Below are positions 23,381-31,724 of a stretch of 64,000 bases of DNA, in pieces. The position numbers and the translations under genes are program-made. Numbering within the stretch: position 1 is the first letter of the stretch; each line of letters opens with the position of its first letter. This DNA comes from Streptosporangium subroseum (GTDB lineage: Bacteria > Actinomycetota > Actinomycetes > Streptosporangiales > Streptosporangiaceae). A model generated the notes under the pieces. That model had not been told where the DNA came from. It was given only the letters and a program-made list of their open reading frames with translations, and made no database searches. The DNA is taken from contig NZ_FZOD01000043.1 in NCBI RefSeq assembly GCF_900188345.1, forward strand, positions 1 to 64,000, read 5' to 3'.

Positions 23381-25101
23381 ATCGAATCGGGCCCCTGAGC
23401 GGGACCGAGCACGATCGTGCGCGCCGTTTCGGGGATGAGGCGGAGGTCGTGCGTGATGAGGATGGTCGTGCGGCCGGACATGAGCCGCCTGAGGGGTTCC
23501 ATGATCCGCGCCGCGGTGGGTGAGTCGAGCCCGGTCATCGGCTCGTCGAGGACGAGCACCGGGGAGTCGCGCAGGATGGCCCGGGCGAAGGCGATTCGCT
23601 GGCGCTGGCCGCCGGAGACGAGCCGGCCGCGTTGCCCGAGGGGTGTGTCGTACTGCTGGGGCAGCGTGCCGATGAAGTCGTGCACGTCGGCCGTGACCGC
23701 GGCCCGGACGATGTCGTCCATGCCGGCGTCCGGGCGGCCGTAGGCGATGTTGTCGCGCACCGTCCCGGAGAAGAGCAGGCTCTCCTGCTGGAGGATGGTG
23801 ATGTTCTCGCGGAGCGCCTGGCGTGACATGTCGCGAATATCCACTCCGTCGAGAAGGATCTGCCCGGCGGAGGGATCGTAGAACCGCAGCAGGAGCTTGG
23901 CGAGGGTGGACTTGCCCACGCCGCTCGGCCCGGTGCACACGATGAGCTCGCCCGGATCGGCGCTGAAGGACAGGTGCCGCAGCGTGGGCCTGGACCTGTT
24001 GGGATAGGTGAAATCGACGTCGACGAACTCGACCCGGCCGTGACTTCGCGTCGCCGGCTGAGCGGTCGCGTCGCGGTCGGTGGCGGCAGGCGCGTCGCGG
24101 TCGGTGACGGCAGACCGGATCTGGAGGATCTCCATGACGCGGTCGGAGCCCGCCGCCGCTTCTGAGACGGTGAGCGCGATCTGGCCGAGATTCTGGACCG
24201 CCGGGTAGAGATAGGCGACGTAGGCGGCGAAGGCGAGCAGCCCGCCGATGGTCAGACGCCCCTCCACGATCTCCCACGCGCCGACTCCGAGGATGACGAG
24301 CAGACAGATGGTCTGGATGACCTGGGCGACCGGTCCGTACAGTGCGGACAGCCGGGCCTGAGTCACGTTGGCCTGCAACCAGGTGCTTCCCTCGTCGTGC
24401 AGCCTCTTGGCCTCGGCCTTCTGGCGGTTGTAGGCCTGGACCAGGGACTGGTTGGCCAGGCTCTCCTCGATGACGCTGTTCATCGTGCCGTTGCTGAGCC
24501 GCTCGCGTGCGGCGGCGTTCCTGAACTTCGCCGCGAAGTACTTGGAGACCAGCAGGAACGCCGGGACCATCACGAACGTCACCAGCGCCAGATCCCACCG
24601 GATGTAGAAGGCCGCCCCGGCGAAGAAGATCACGCTGGCGATCGTCATGAAGAGCCGTACCAGGCCGGAGCCGACCAGTTCCTCGATGGCCTCGACGTCG
24701 TCGGTGAGCCTGGCCATCAGGTCGCCCAGTCGGCGATTTTCAAAGAAGTCGGGGGTGAGCGTCTGAATGTGGGCGAACACCTTGTCGCGCAGCCGCAGCA
24801 GAAAGCGCTCCCCGCCCACGGCCGTGGCATAGGCGCCGACGAAGGAGGCGATCCCCGCGACAATCGCGAGCCCCAGCCAGGCGAGCGCGGGAACCCAGAA
24901 CGCCTCCAGTGCCTGACGGCTGAGCACCTCGTCCGTGATGAATCCGAACAGCCCAATTGAGGCGACCTCGCAGACGGCCGCCACGATCGCGAACAGAACG
25001 CCGATCACAAAAAATCTGCGAACACCATGGGTATAGGGCCAGAACTGCTGGAAGGCTTTCCGGATGGAAACCGTCGGCGCGACTGGAGGTGGCTGCGCCA
25101 T
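23332..25101 (-). CDS. ABC exporter, fused permease and ATPase
   Basis: A 589-residue half-transporter of the MsbA/LmrA type. Six transmembrane helices occupy about 25-320, starting with GVRRFFVIGVLFAIVAAVCE. The nucleotide-binding domain has Walker A GPSGVGKST, Q-loop ILQQESLLFSGT, signature LVSGGQRQR, Walker B PVLVLDEP and switch His in LITHDLRL. No C39 peptidase domain is present. ATG 25101 has GAGGAGGA upstream. It lies downstream of the tiny Trp/Arg/Cys-rich peptide gene on the same strand, separated by a hairpin. Export of that peptide or resistance to it is a reasonable hypothesis. Confidence 0.94.
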   Translation of the reverse strand: MAQPPPVAPTVSIRKAFQQFWPYTHGVRRFFVIGVLFAIVAAVCEVASIGLFGFITDEVLSRQALEAFWVPALAWLGLAIVAGIASFVGAYATAVGGERFLLRLRDKVFAHIQTLTPDFFENRRLGDLMARLTDDVEAIEELVGSGLVRLFMTIASVIFFAGAAFYIRWDLALVTFVMVPAFLLVSKYFAAKFRNAAARERLSNGTMNSVIEESLANQSLVQAYNRQKAEAKRLHDEGSTWLQANVTQARLSALYGPVAQVIQTICLLVILGVGAWEIVEGRLTIGGLLAFAAYVAYLYPAVQNLGQIALTVSEAAAGSDRVMEILQIRSAVTDRDAPAATDRDATAQPATRSHGRVEFVDVDFTYPNRSRPTLRHLSFSADPGELIVCTGPSGVGKSTLAKLLLRFYDPSAGQILLDGVDIRDMSRQALRENITILQQESLLFSGTVRDNIAYGRPDAGMDDIVRAAVTADVHDFIGTLPQQYDTPLGQRGRLVSGGQRQRIAFARAILRDSPVLVLDEPMTGLDSPTAARIMEPLRRLMSGRTTILITHDLRLIPETARTIVLGPAQGPDSIRIEPVKRNGATPRRV

Positions 25102-25204
25102 TGGCTTTAGTTCCTCCTCGCTTGGTTCTTCCTGATTGACGGGCCTCTCAGCCGGACCTCTCATCTCAATCGGGCCTCTCAGAAGATCGGGCCTTCCAGA
25201 AGAG

Positions 25205-25235
25205 TGAGAGCCGACGGTTTCACCGTCGGCTCTCA
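25205..25235 (-). terminator. 14-bp perfect hairpin between peptide gene and ABC exporter
   Basis: TGAGAGCCGACGGT and its exact complement around a three-base loop, starting 12 nt after the peptide stop codon. There is no T run. It may end most transcripts and let some through to the exporter, which would give more peptide than transporter. Confidence 0.75.
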
Positions 25236-25246
25236 GGTGGAGCTGG

Positions 25247-25372
25247 TTACCACCAACCGCCCCAGCGGCGGCGACGGCATCCACAGCCACCACCACAGCC
25301 ACCGCGGCGGCGCCAGCCCCAGCCTCCGCCCCAGCCCCAGTCGCGGGTCGGGAAGACCTTGTTGAAAGTCAT
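25247..25372 (-). CDS. 41-residue Trp/Gly/Arg/Cys peptide, possible RiPP precursor or cationic peptide
   Basis: A small gene too short for most gene finders. The start ATG 25372 has GAGGGGAG just upstream, and the TAA stop is followed by a perfect hairpin. The product starts MTFNKVFPTRD; residues 12-41 consist only of Trp (7), Gly (13), Arg (7) and Cys (3), with Trp in both ends, arginine blocks RRR and RRRR, and Cys at 26, 30 and 32. It ends in Trp-Trp. An ABC exporter follows on the same strand. No modification enzyme lies beside it. A cationic antimicrobial, metal-binding or modified peptide are all possible; I know no matching family. Confidence 0.75.
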   Translation of the reverse strand: MTFNKVFPTRDWGWGGGWGWRRRGGCGGGCGCRRRRWGGWW

Positions 25373-25862
25373 TGCGTTCTCCCCTCGAACTGATCTTTCG
25401 TGCCTTACCAACCATGACATTAGCACTCATACCCGGACAAACAGGCGAATACAGCTCGTATTGAAGATGTTTTAACCACCCATTCCAATAAGCTCCCAAT
25501 GTTGACCTAGGTAAACTCTCCCAAAATTACAACCCGACATTCCCTCAAAGACTTTACCTAAGAAGTTGAACCTTAAAGAAAGATTCAGGTAAGCCCCAAG
25601 GGGCGATTTCCATAATTTGCAGAGACGCCTCCTCGCGTACGGCCTACCGACCTCTCAGAAGGGCTTCTGACTTTCATCACAAGAATTGACGCGCCAGGTC
25701 AGTAAATGAACGGCGGCGGAGAGTGGCATATCGAAGTGCCGCCGGAGGAGAGTTCCGAGCGGAGCCCGGAGGGCAGAGGTCTCCGGACGAACCCGGTCAT
25801 CCGGTACCCGGTGGCATCCACGCGTGACGGGAAGGGTCGCCGGGAAGGCATCCGCGGAGACG

Positions 25863-25899
25863 CCGAGAGCCCGCCCCCTCGGCGGGGACGGGCTCTCGG
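25863..25899 (-). terminator. GC-rich hairpin after the 2-oxoacid dehydrogenase operon
   Basis: CCGAGAGCCCG pairs with CGGGCTCTCGG and CCCC with GGGG inside it, with one bulged base. It lies about 115 nt past the E2 stop codon on the minus strand. No T run. Confidence 0.6.
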
Positions 25900-25909
25900 T
25901 CTCACGTGT

Positions 25910-25993
25910 CGGCTCCGGACAGGCGGAGCGTCCTATGTGCCTGCCTCGGATCGGCCTCGGACAGGCAGGTCCTCCTGTGTGCCGGAGCACCGG
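25910..25993. repeat. 42-bp tandem repeat, two copies
   Basis: Copies at 25910-25951 and 25952-25993 share CGGCTCCGGACAGG / CGGCCTCGGACAGG and TATGTGCC / TGTGTGCC. They lie just after the E2 gene. Confidence 0.65.
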
Positions 25994-26014
25994 GAGAACG
26001 GGACCTGTCGCAGG

Positions 26015-27502
26015 TCAGCCCCAGGCGAGCATGCGGAGCGGATCCTGGAGCATGGCGCCGATGTCGCGCAGGAAGAGCGAACCGAGCTCGCCGTCCACGA
26101 CCCGGTGGTCGAAGGAGAGAGCGAGCGTGCAGACCTTGCGCGGCACGATCTGCCCGTCCACCACCCACGGCATGTCCCTGACCTGGCCGAAGGCCAGGAT
26201 GGCAGACTCGCCCGGGTTGAGGATCGGGGTGCCGGCGTCCACCCCGAACACGCCCACATTGGTGATCGTGATCGTGCCCCCCGCCATCTCCGCGGGCTGG
26301 GTACGGCCGGCCCTGGCGGTTTCCGCGAGGGCGCCCAGGGCTCTGGCCAGATCCGGGAGGGACAGGGCGTGAGCGTCCTTGACGTTGGGAACGAGCAGGC
26401 CACGCGGGGTGGCGGCGGCGATGCCGAGGTTCACGTAGTGCTTGACCACGATCTCCTGAGCGGCCTCGTCCCACGCCGCGTTGATCATCGGATACCGGCG
26501 TGCGGCGACGAGCACCGCCTTGGCCACCAGGAGCAACGGCGAGACCTTGACCTCGGCGAAGTCGGGCAGCTGCCGTAGCCGCCTGACCGCGTCCATGGTC
26601 TCGGTCACGTCCACCTGGAGGAACTCGGTGACGTGTGGCGCGGTGAACGCGGAGGTCACCATCGCCTGCGCGGTCGCCTTCCGCACCCCCTTGACCGGGA
26701 TCCGCTCCTCGTCCGCACCGGCCCGTACGGCTCGCGCCGTCGCCGGGGCGGGCGGGGCGTCGATCGCCGAGTGGACGTCGTCCCGCGTGATCGAGCCCTG
26801 CGGGCCTGTCCCGGTGAGTGCGGTCAGGTCGACCCCGAGGTCCCTGGCCAGCTTCCGCACCGGAGGCTTGGCCAGGATCGCGCCCCGGCCCGGCGACGCG
26901 ATCGTCTCCACGGCGGCCTCGGTCCCGGTGAGGACCGGCTCGCTCTTCCAGGCCGATGACCGGGTCGGCGGCTCGGCGGACGGGCGGGCGACCGGCTCGG
27001 CGGACGGGCGGGCGACCGGCTCGGCATATGAGCGGGCGGACGGCTCGCCGGACGGTTCGGTGGACGGGCGGGCGGGCGGTTCGGCGGAACCCGTGGGGGA
27101 CGGCTTGCGGGGACGGCGTTTGGCCGTGCCCATCTTGACGCCGTATCCCACCAGGACCGGCTGACGCTCCTCCTTGGGAAGCGACGGCACCATGTCGTCG
27201 TTCAGAGCCGCTCCGCGTTCGGAGTCGGAACCGGATACACCGGAGACGGGGCCGGGACCGGCGTCCGTGCCGTCGTCCACGGAGATGATCGGCCTGCCGA
27301 CGTCCACGGTCTCGCCCTCGTCGGCCATCAGCGCGGCCACCACACCCTCGAACGGGCAGGGCAGCTCGACGACGGCCTTGGCGGTCTCTATCTCCACGAT
27401 GATCTGGTTGACCTTGACCAGGTCTCCGACCTTCACATGCCAGCGGACGATCTCAGCCTCGGTCAGGCCCTCACCCACGTCGGGGAGCTTGAACTCCTTC
27501 AT
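26015..27502 (-). CDS. bkdC: branched-chain 2-oxoacid dehydrogenase E2 (dihydrolipoamide acyltransferase)
   Basis: A 495-residue E2 component. The N-terminal lipoyl domain has its Lys in VEIETAKAVVELPCP. A long linker follows (about 85-215) made of Pro/Ala/Ser/Glu/Arg repeats such as ARPSAEPVARPSAEP. The E1/E3-binding domain is RKLARDLGVDLTALTGTGPQ. The C-terminal acyltransferase domain ends with LSFDHRVVDGELGSLF, containing the catalytic His and Asp. ATG 27502 is chosen because AAGGGGG fits it; GTG 27508 is in frame. It is the last gene of the E1 alpha, E1 beta, E2 operon. Substrate assignment to branched-chain 2-oxoacids follows E1 type and gene order. Confidence 0.93.
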   Translation of the reverse strand: MKEFKLPDVGEGLTEAEIVRWHVKVGDLVKVNQIIVEIETAKAVVELPCPFEGVVAALMADEGETVDVGRPIISVDDGTDAGPGPVSGVSGSDSERGAALNDDMVPSLPKEERQPVLVGYGVKMGTAKRRPRKPSPTGSAEPPARPSTEPSGEPSARSYAEPVARPSAEPVARPSAEPPTRSSAWKSEPVLTGTEAAVETIASPGRGAILAKPPVRKLARDLGVDLTALTGTGPQGSITRDDVHSAIDAPPAPATARAVRAGADEERIPVKGVRKATAQAMVTSAFTAPHVTEFLQVDVTETMDAVRRLRQLPDFAEVKVSPLLLVAKAVLVAARRYPMINAAWDEAAQEIVVKHYVNLGIAAATPRGLLVPNVKDAHALSLPDLARALGALAETARAGRTQPAEMAGGTITITNVGVFGVDAGTPILNPGESAILAFGQVRDMPWVVDGQIVPRKVCTLALSFDHRVVDGELGSLFLRDIGAMLQDPLRMLAWG

Positions 27503-27515
27503 CGTCACCCCCTTC

Positions 27516-28508
27516 TCAGAACGCGAACACGCGGTCGACGGCGTGCAGGACCCGGTCCAGGTCAGGCAGGTAGTGATCCTCCAGCCTGGAAGGCGGGTAA
27601 GGCGTGGACGGCCCGCCCACGCGCAGTACCGGGGCCTCCAGGTTGTAGAAGCACTCCTCGGTGATCCGGGCGGCGAGCTCGGCTCCGAAGCCGTTGAAGA
27701 CCGCGGCCTCGTGCACCACGACGCACCGTCCGGTCTTCCGTACCGACTCTACGACCAGCTCGACGTCCAGGGGGTTGAGTGAGCGCAGGTCCACGACCTC
27801 CAGTGACCGGCCGTCGTCCTCGGCCGCCTTCGCGGCCTCCAGGCAGGTCTTCACCATCGGCCCGTAGGCGAGCATGGTGACATCCGTGCCCGGCCGTACC
27901 ACCTTGCCCTGGTCGAAGGGCAGCCACGCGGCGGAGCCGGCCGAGGAGGTGGGGATGTCCACCTCCGCCTTCTCCCAGTAGCGCCGCTTGGGCTCGAAGA
28001 AGACGACGGGGTCGTCACACCGGATCGCCTGCTGGATCATCTCGTAGGCGTCGGAGGGGTTGGAGCAGGCGACGACGCGCAGGCCCGCGGTGTGGGTGAA
28101 GTAGGCCTCGGGCGACTCGCTGTGGTGCTCGACGGCGCCGATGCCGCCGCCGCAGGGGATCCGGACCACGACGGGCAGCTTCAGCTTGCCCAGCGATCGC
28201 AGCGGCATCTTGGCCAGCTGCGTGATGATCTGGTCGGCCGCGGGGAAGACGAACCCGTCGAACTGGATCTCGCAGACCGGGCGGTATCCGCGCAGCGCGA
28301 GACCGATGGCCGTCCCGATGATGCCCGACTCCGCCAGCGGGGTGTCGATGACCCGCTGCTCGCCGAAGTCCTTCTGCAGTCCGTCGGTCACCCGGAAGAC
28401 TCCGCCGAGCTTGCCCACGTCCTCGCCCATGACGAGGACCTTGGGGTCGTCCTCCATCGCCTTGCGCATGCCCTCGTTGAGCGCCTTGGCCAGCGTCAGG
28501 ATGGTCAT
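27516..28508 (-). CDS. bkdB: 2-oxoacid dehydrogenase E1 beta subunit
   Basis: A 330-residue transketolase-like beta subunit. It has the usual MGEDVGKLGGVFRVTDGLQ, RVIDTPLAESGIIGTAIG and EIQFDGFVFPAADQI blocks, the pyrimidine-side Glu in LAESGI, and the C-terminal domain SLEVVDLRSLNPLDVE. Its start overlaps the E1 alpha stop by four bases, so the two subunits should be made in equal amounts. It forms the alpha2-beta2 E1 that decarboxylates the oxoacid on thiamine diphosphate. Confidence 0.95.
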   Translation of the reverse strand: MTILTLAKALNEGMRKAMEDDPKVLVMGEDVGKLGGVFRVTDGLQKDFGEQRVIDTPLAESGIIGTAIGLALRGYRPVCEIQFDGFVFPAADQIITQLAKMPLRSLGKLKLPVVVRIPCGGGIGAVEHHSESPEAYFTHTAGLRVVACSNPSDAYEMIQQAIRCDDPVVFFEPKRRYWEKAEVDIPTSSAGSAAWLPFDQGKVVRPGTDVTMLAYGPMVKTCLEAAKAAEDDGRSLEVVDLRSLNPLDVELVVESVRKTGRCVVVHEAAVFNGFGAELAARITEECFYNLEAPVLRVGGPSTPYPPSRLEDHYLPDLDRVLHAVDRVFAF

Positions 28509-29593
28509 CCCTCGAACCCCTCCAGGTAGGCGCCGAACTGGGCGCGCTCTTCGTCCATCAGCCTGTGCGGCTCCGCGTAGACGTGATCGAAGATGGCGAG
28601 CGGTTCGGGGTCGGGCAGCGCCAGACAGCGTTTGCGCACGTCACGTCCCAGGTCGTCGGCCTCGGCGTCGATCGCGTCGAAGAACTCCTGGTCGGCGATC
28701 TGGTTTTTGAACATGTAGGACCGGACCCGCTCGATCGGGTCCTTGAGCTTCCACGCCTCCAGCTCGGCGGCCACCCGGTAGCGGGTCGGGTCGTCGGAGG
28801 TGGTGTGGGCGCCCATCCGGTAGGTGAAGGCCTCGATGAGCATCGGGCCCTGTCCGGACCTGGCATCGGCCAGCGCCTTGCGGGTCACGGCGAGGCAGGC
28901 GAAGACGTCGTTGCCGTCGACCCGGACGCCCGGGAAACCGAACCCGCTCGCCCGGCGGTACAGCGGGATGCGGGACTGCTTCTCCAGGGGCTCGGAGATG
29001 GCCCACTGGTTGTTCTGGCAGAAGAACACCACCGGCGCGTTGAACACCGAGGCCCAGATGAACGACTCGTTCACGTCGCCCTGGGAGGTCGCGCCGTCAC
29101 CGAAGTAGACGATCGTGGCGGCGTCGGCGCCGTCGCGCTGGATGCCCATGGCGTAACCGACCGCGTGCAGGGTCTGGCTGCCGATCACGATCGTGTACAG
29201 GTGGAAGTTGTGCTCCGCGGGGTCCCAGCCACCGTGGTTGACGCCGCGGAACAGGCCGAGCAGGTTCACCGGGTCCACCCCCCGGCACCAGGCCACGCCG
29301 TGCTCCCGGTAGGTCGGGAAGGCCATGTCCGCTTCGGTCAGCGCCCGGCCCGAACCGATCTGCGCGGCTTCCTGGCCGAGCAGGGAGGCCCAGATGCCCA
29401 GCTCGCCCTGGCGCTGCAGGGCGACGGCCTCCAGGTCGACGCGGCGGACCAGGACCAGGTCCCGGTACAGGCCGCGGATCTCCTCCGGCGTCAGATCGAT
29501 GTCGTAGTCGGGATGCTGGACCCGTTCTCCTTCGGGGGTCAGCAACTGAACGAACTCTGGGGGTGCTTCTCCGTGAGAGGCGTCGGCTGTCAC
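28505..29593 (-). CDS. bkdA: 2-oxoacid dehydrogenase E1 alpha subunit
   Basis: A 362-residue thiamine-diphosphate-binding subunit. The ThDP motif runs from VYFGDGATSQGDVNES to VVFFCQNNQWAIS (GDG...NN). The phosphorylation-loop region reads YRMGAHTTSDDPTRYR, typical of branched-chain E1 alpha. The GTG start at 29593 has AGGAG upstream. First gene of the operon; its promoter should lie in the 288-bp gap before purS on the other strand. A dedicated E3 is not in the operon, but one is encoded at 39319. Confidence 0.95.
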   Translation of the reverse strand: MTADASHGEAPPEFVQLLTPEGERVQHPDYDIDLTPEEIRGLYRDLVLVRRVDLEAVALQRQGELGIWASLLGQEAAQIGSGRALTEADMAFPTYREHGVAWCRGVDPVNLLGLFRGVNHGGWDPAEHNFHLYTIVIGSQTLHAVGYAMGIQRDGADAATIVYFGDGATSQGDVNESFIWASVFNAPVVFFCQNNQWAISEPLEKQSRIPLYRRASGFGFPGVRVDGNDVFACLAVTRKALADARSGQGPMLIEAFTYRMGAHTTSDDPTRYRVAAELEAWKLKDPIERVRSYMFKNQIADQEFFDAIDAEADDLGRDVRKRCLALPDPEPLAIFDHVYAEPHRLMDEERAQFGAYLEGFEG

Positions 29594-29881
29594 GTGCCGC
29601 TCCTGTGTGCTCGGGGCCGTCTGGATGGGTTCGCCACCCCTGTCCGGCCGATCAGCGTCGCATTCGACCCGTTTGGTGGTGGTTCGTCCGCGTCTGAGGA
29701 CATCGTGGCAGAGGTCACATACCTATGCGCAAGACCCATCTCGACGTCCATGAGATCCCCGTTCCCCTCGTACTTCCTTTCACCCTCGCACGATAGGACT
29801 CTGGGCCCTGCGTCGAAGTGCCGGGCAGGCCCGTTACTCTTGAGACGCCGGACCGGCTCCGCTACAACCAGGAGGAACACC

Positions 29882-30127
29882 GTGGCGCGCGTCATCGTCG
29901 ACGTCATGCTGAAGCCCGAGATTCTCGACGCGCAGGGGCAGGCCATCGCGCGAGCGCTGCCGCGGCTCGGCTTCTCCGGTGTCTCAGCGGTACGGCAGGG
30001 CAAGCGGTTCGAGGTGGAGCTCGACGGGCCCGCCGACGAGGCCGCACTTGCGGACGTCCGAAAGATGGCGGAGACCCTGCTCGCCAACACGGTGATCGAG
30101 GACTACACGGTCACCCTCGACGCGTAG
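29882..30127 (+). CDS. purS: phosphoribosylformylglycinamidine synthase subunit PurS
   Basis: An 81-residue dimeric subunit that bridges PurQ and PurL in the FGAM synthase complex of purine synthesis. The start is GTG 29882 with AGGAGG upstream. Signature pieces are VIVDVMLKPEILDAQGQAI, LPRLGFSGVSAVRQGKRFEV and the C-terminal ANTVIEDYTVTL. In many actinomycetes purS, purQ and purL are directly adjacent; here an anti-sigma-type gene separates purS from purQ. Confidence 0.96.
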   Translation: MARVIVDVMLKPEILDAQGQAIARALPRLGFSGVSAVRQGKRFEVELDGPADEAALADVRKMAETLLANTVIEDYTVTLDA

Positions 30128-30298
30128 GCCGTCACATATCACACATCAGATTTCCTCGAATCCGGTTAAATCCCACTTCGGGTGCCACAGAATCCCACGG
30201 CTTGACCACCACTAAATAACATTAAGGTTATTTTGCGGTTAGCCCGGATTCTGTAGGGAAGCCTTCACTGGGTGACATCACACCCGGGAGGGAAACCG

Positions 30299-30739
30299 GT
30301 GAACATGGAGTTCTCGCTGGCTTTACCGAGAGAGGCCATCGGCATTCCGATGGTCCGCCGGGCGCTGGGTGACTCCCTGCGTTCGCTCGGCGTCACCGAG
30401 GATTGCATCGCCGACATCCTCCTCGCGGTGACCGAGGCCTGTGCCAATGCCGTACGCCACGGCGGCCCGGCCAACCGCTACGAGGTGGAGACGGCGATCG
30501 GCTACGGCCGCTGCGACGTCCGCATCATCGACAGGGGCCAGGGGCTCATCCGGGTGCCGGAGCGCTACCCGGCGACGGACGTCGAGAACGGCAGGGGCAT
30601 CCTCATCATGCAGGCCGTGGTGGACGAGATCTCCTTCGACATCGCGCCCGGCAGGGGCACCATCGTGCATCTGCGCAAGCACCTCGACTGGGACGAGGAC
30701 GCCATGTTCCTCAACGATCGCGTGCTCGCCGCCGTCTGA
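30299..30739 (+). CDS. anti-sigma-factor-type ATP-binding protein (RsbW-like HATPase)
   Basis: A 146-residue GHKL ATPase-fold protein. N box: LAVTEACANAVRHGG; G1-like RIIDRGQGLI; G2-like ATDVENGRGILIMQAVVDE; then RGTIVHLRKHL. This is the serine kinase/anti-sigma domain seen in RsbW and SpoIIAB and expanded in actinomycetes. GTG 30299 fits the GGGAGGG ribosome binding site better than ATG 30305. No sigma or anti-anti-sigma gene is beside it, so its partner is encoded elsewhere. It lies inside the pur gene run. Confidence 0.9.
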   Translation: MNMEFSLALPREAIGIPMVRRALGDSLRSLGVTEDCIADILLAVTEACANAVRHGGPANRYEVETAIGYGRCDVRIIDRGQGLIRVPERYPATDVENGRGILIMQAVVDEISFDIAPGRGTIVHLRKHLDWDEDAMFLNDRVLAAV

Positions 30740-30969
30740 GCCGTCCGAACAGTTCGAACCGTCTGCGTCATCCGGGTCACCCGAGCCGCCTGAGTCGCCT
30801 GAGCTGTTGGGACCCTTCGAGATCGCCCGAACCGTACAGCGGTGCACACCGCCGTACGCGCCGGTGCTCGCCGTACGATCCTCCGTCTCCCGAGCCGATC
30901 CCGGCGCGATGAGCTGTGCGATCGGACACGTCCGCGCGTGACCTCCCCTCGGGAGCGGATAGCCTGGGA

Positions 30970-31016
30970 GCACCGCCGCAGACCGACGTCCGATGTGTGA
31001 GACGTCGGCGCGGTGC
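30970..31016 (+). promoter_or_regulatory. stem-loop in the purQ leader
   Basis: An outer GCACCG / CGGTGC and inner CCGACGTC / GACGTCGG pair form a long hairpin ending 25 nt before purQ. It could be a terminator for the upstream gene, an attenuator, or a DNA operator (the inner arms are an 8-bp palindrome). No known riboswitch consensus is recognised. Confidence 0.5.
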
Positions 31017-31040
31017 TCGTTTGTGGAGGGGAACGCTGCC

Positions 31041-31724
31041 ATGAGTGCTGCCCGCGTGGGCGTCGTCACTTTTCCCGGAACTCTTGACGATCAGGACGCG
31101 GCTCGCGCCGTACGTCACGCGGGCGGCGAAGCCGTCCCGTTGTGGCACGCGGACCCCGATCTCAAGGGTGTGGACGCGGTCTTCCTGCCGGGTGGGTTCT
31201 CCTACGGGGACTACCTGCGCTGCGGGGCGATCTCCAGGTTCGCACCGTTGATGGGAGAGCTGATCCCCGCCGCCAAGGCCGGTCTGCCGGTTCTGGGCAC
31301 CTGCAACGGCTTCCAGATCCTCTGTGAGGCCCACCTGCTGCCCGGTGCGCTGATGCGCAACGCCGGGTTGCACTACGTCTGCCGCGACCAAGGCATCCGG
31401 GTGGAGAGCAACACCACCCCCTGGACCTCGGACTTCACCGAGGGCCAGGAGATCGTCCTGCCGATCAAGCACGGTGAGGGCCGCTACGTCGCCGACGAGG
31501 CGACCCTGAGCGCCCTGGAGGCGGGCGACCAGGTCGTCTTCCGCTACACGGGGGGCAACCCCAACGGCTCCCTCAACGACATCGCGGGCATCCGCAACGA
31601 GGCGGGAAACATCGTCGGGCTCATGCCGCACCCCGAGCACGCCGTCGAGGACCTCACCGGCGCCCCGAGCACCGACGGACGCGGATTCTTCTCCTCCATC
31701 CTGAAGAGCTGGGTGAACGCATGA
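31041..31724 (+). CDS. purQ: FGAM synthase glutaminase subunit PurQ
   Basis: A 227-residue class I glutamine amidotransferase that feeds ammonia to PurL. Nucleophile Cys lies in VLGTCNGFQILCEA; His and Glu in LMPHPEHAVEDL. The N-terminal GVVTFPGTLDDQDAARAV is typical of PurQ. TGGAGGGG precedes ATG 31041, and the stop overlaps purL (ATGA), so the two are translationally coupled. Confidence 0.97.
   Translation: MSAARVGVVTFPGTLDDQDAARAVRHAGGEAVPLWHADPDLKGVDAVFLPGGFSYGDYLRCGAISRFAPLMGELIPAAKAGLPVLGTCNGFQILCEAHLLPGALMRNAGLHYVCRDQGIRVESNTTPWTSDFTEGQEIVLPIKHGEGRYVADEATLSALEAGDQVVFRYTGGNPNGSLNDIAGIRNEAGNIVGLMPHPEHAVEDLTGAPSTDGRGFFSSILKSWVNA

Larger units (their letters stand above)
25373..26014. other. 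AT-rich intergenic region upstream of peptide gene
   Basis: About 640 bp with no convincing gene. The left half (25373-25630) is much more AT-rich than the rest of the window and should hold the promoter of the peptide gene on the minus strand. It contains an inverted pair, CTAGGTAAA at 25507 and TTTACCTAAG at 25553, plus a third related TTCAGGTAAG at 25584. The right half carries a terminator hairpin and a 42-bp repeat at the end of the dehydrogenase operon. Confidence 0.6.

Noticed and set aside
22793..24598. Long minus-strand frame joining the Dabb gene to part of the ABC exporter region
   Set aside because: Only the last 99 codons match a family (Dabb). The rest runs out of frame through the exporter ATPase gene and is Arg/Gly/Pro-rich shadow sequence.
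27000..27110. Repeats near the E2 gene as a mobile or repeat element
   Set aside because: They encode the Ala/Pro/Ser/Glu linker of the acyltransferase, which is normally repetitive.
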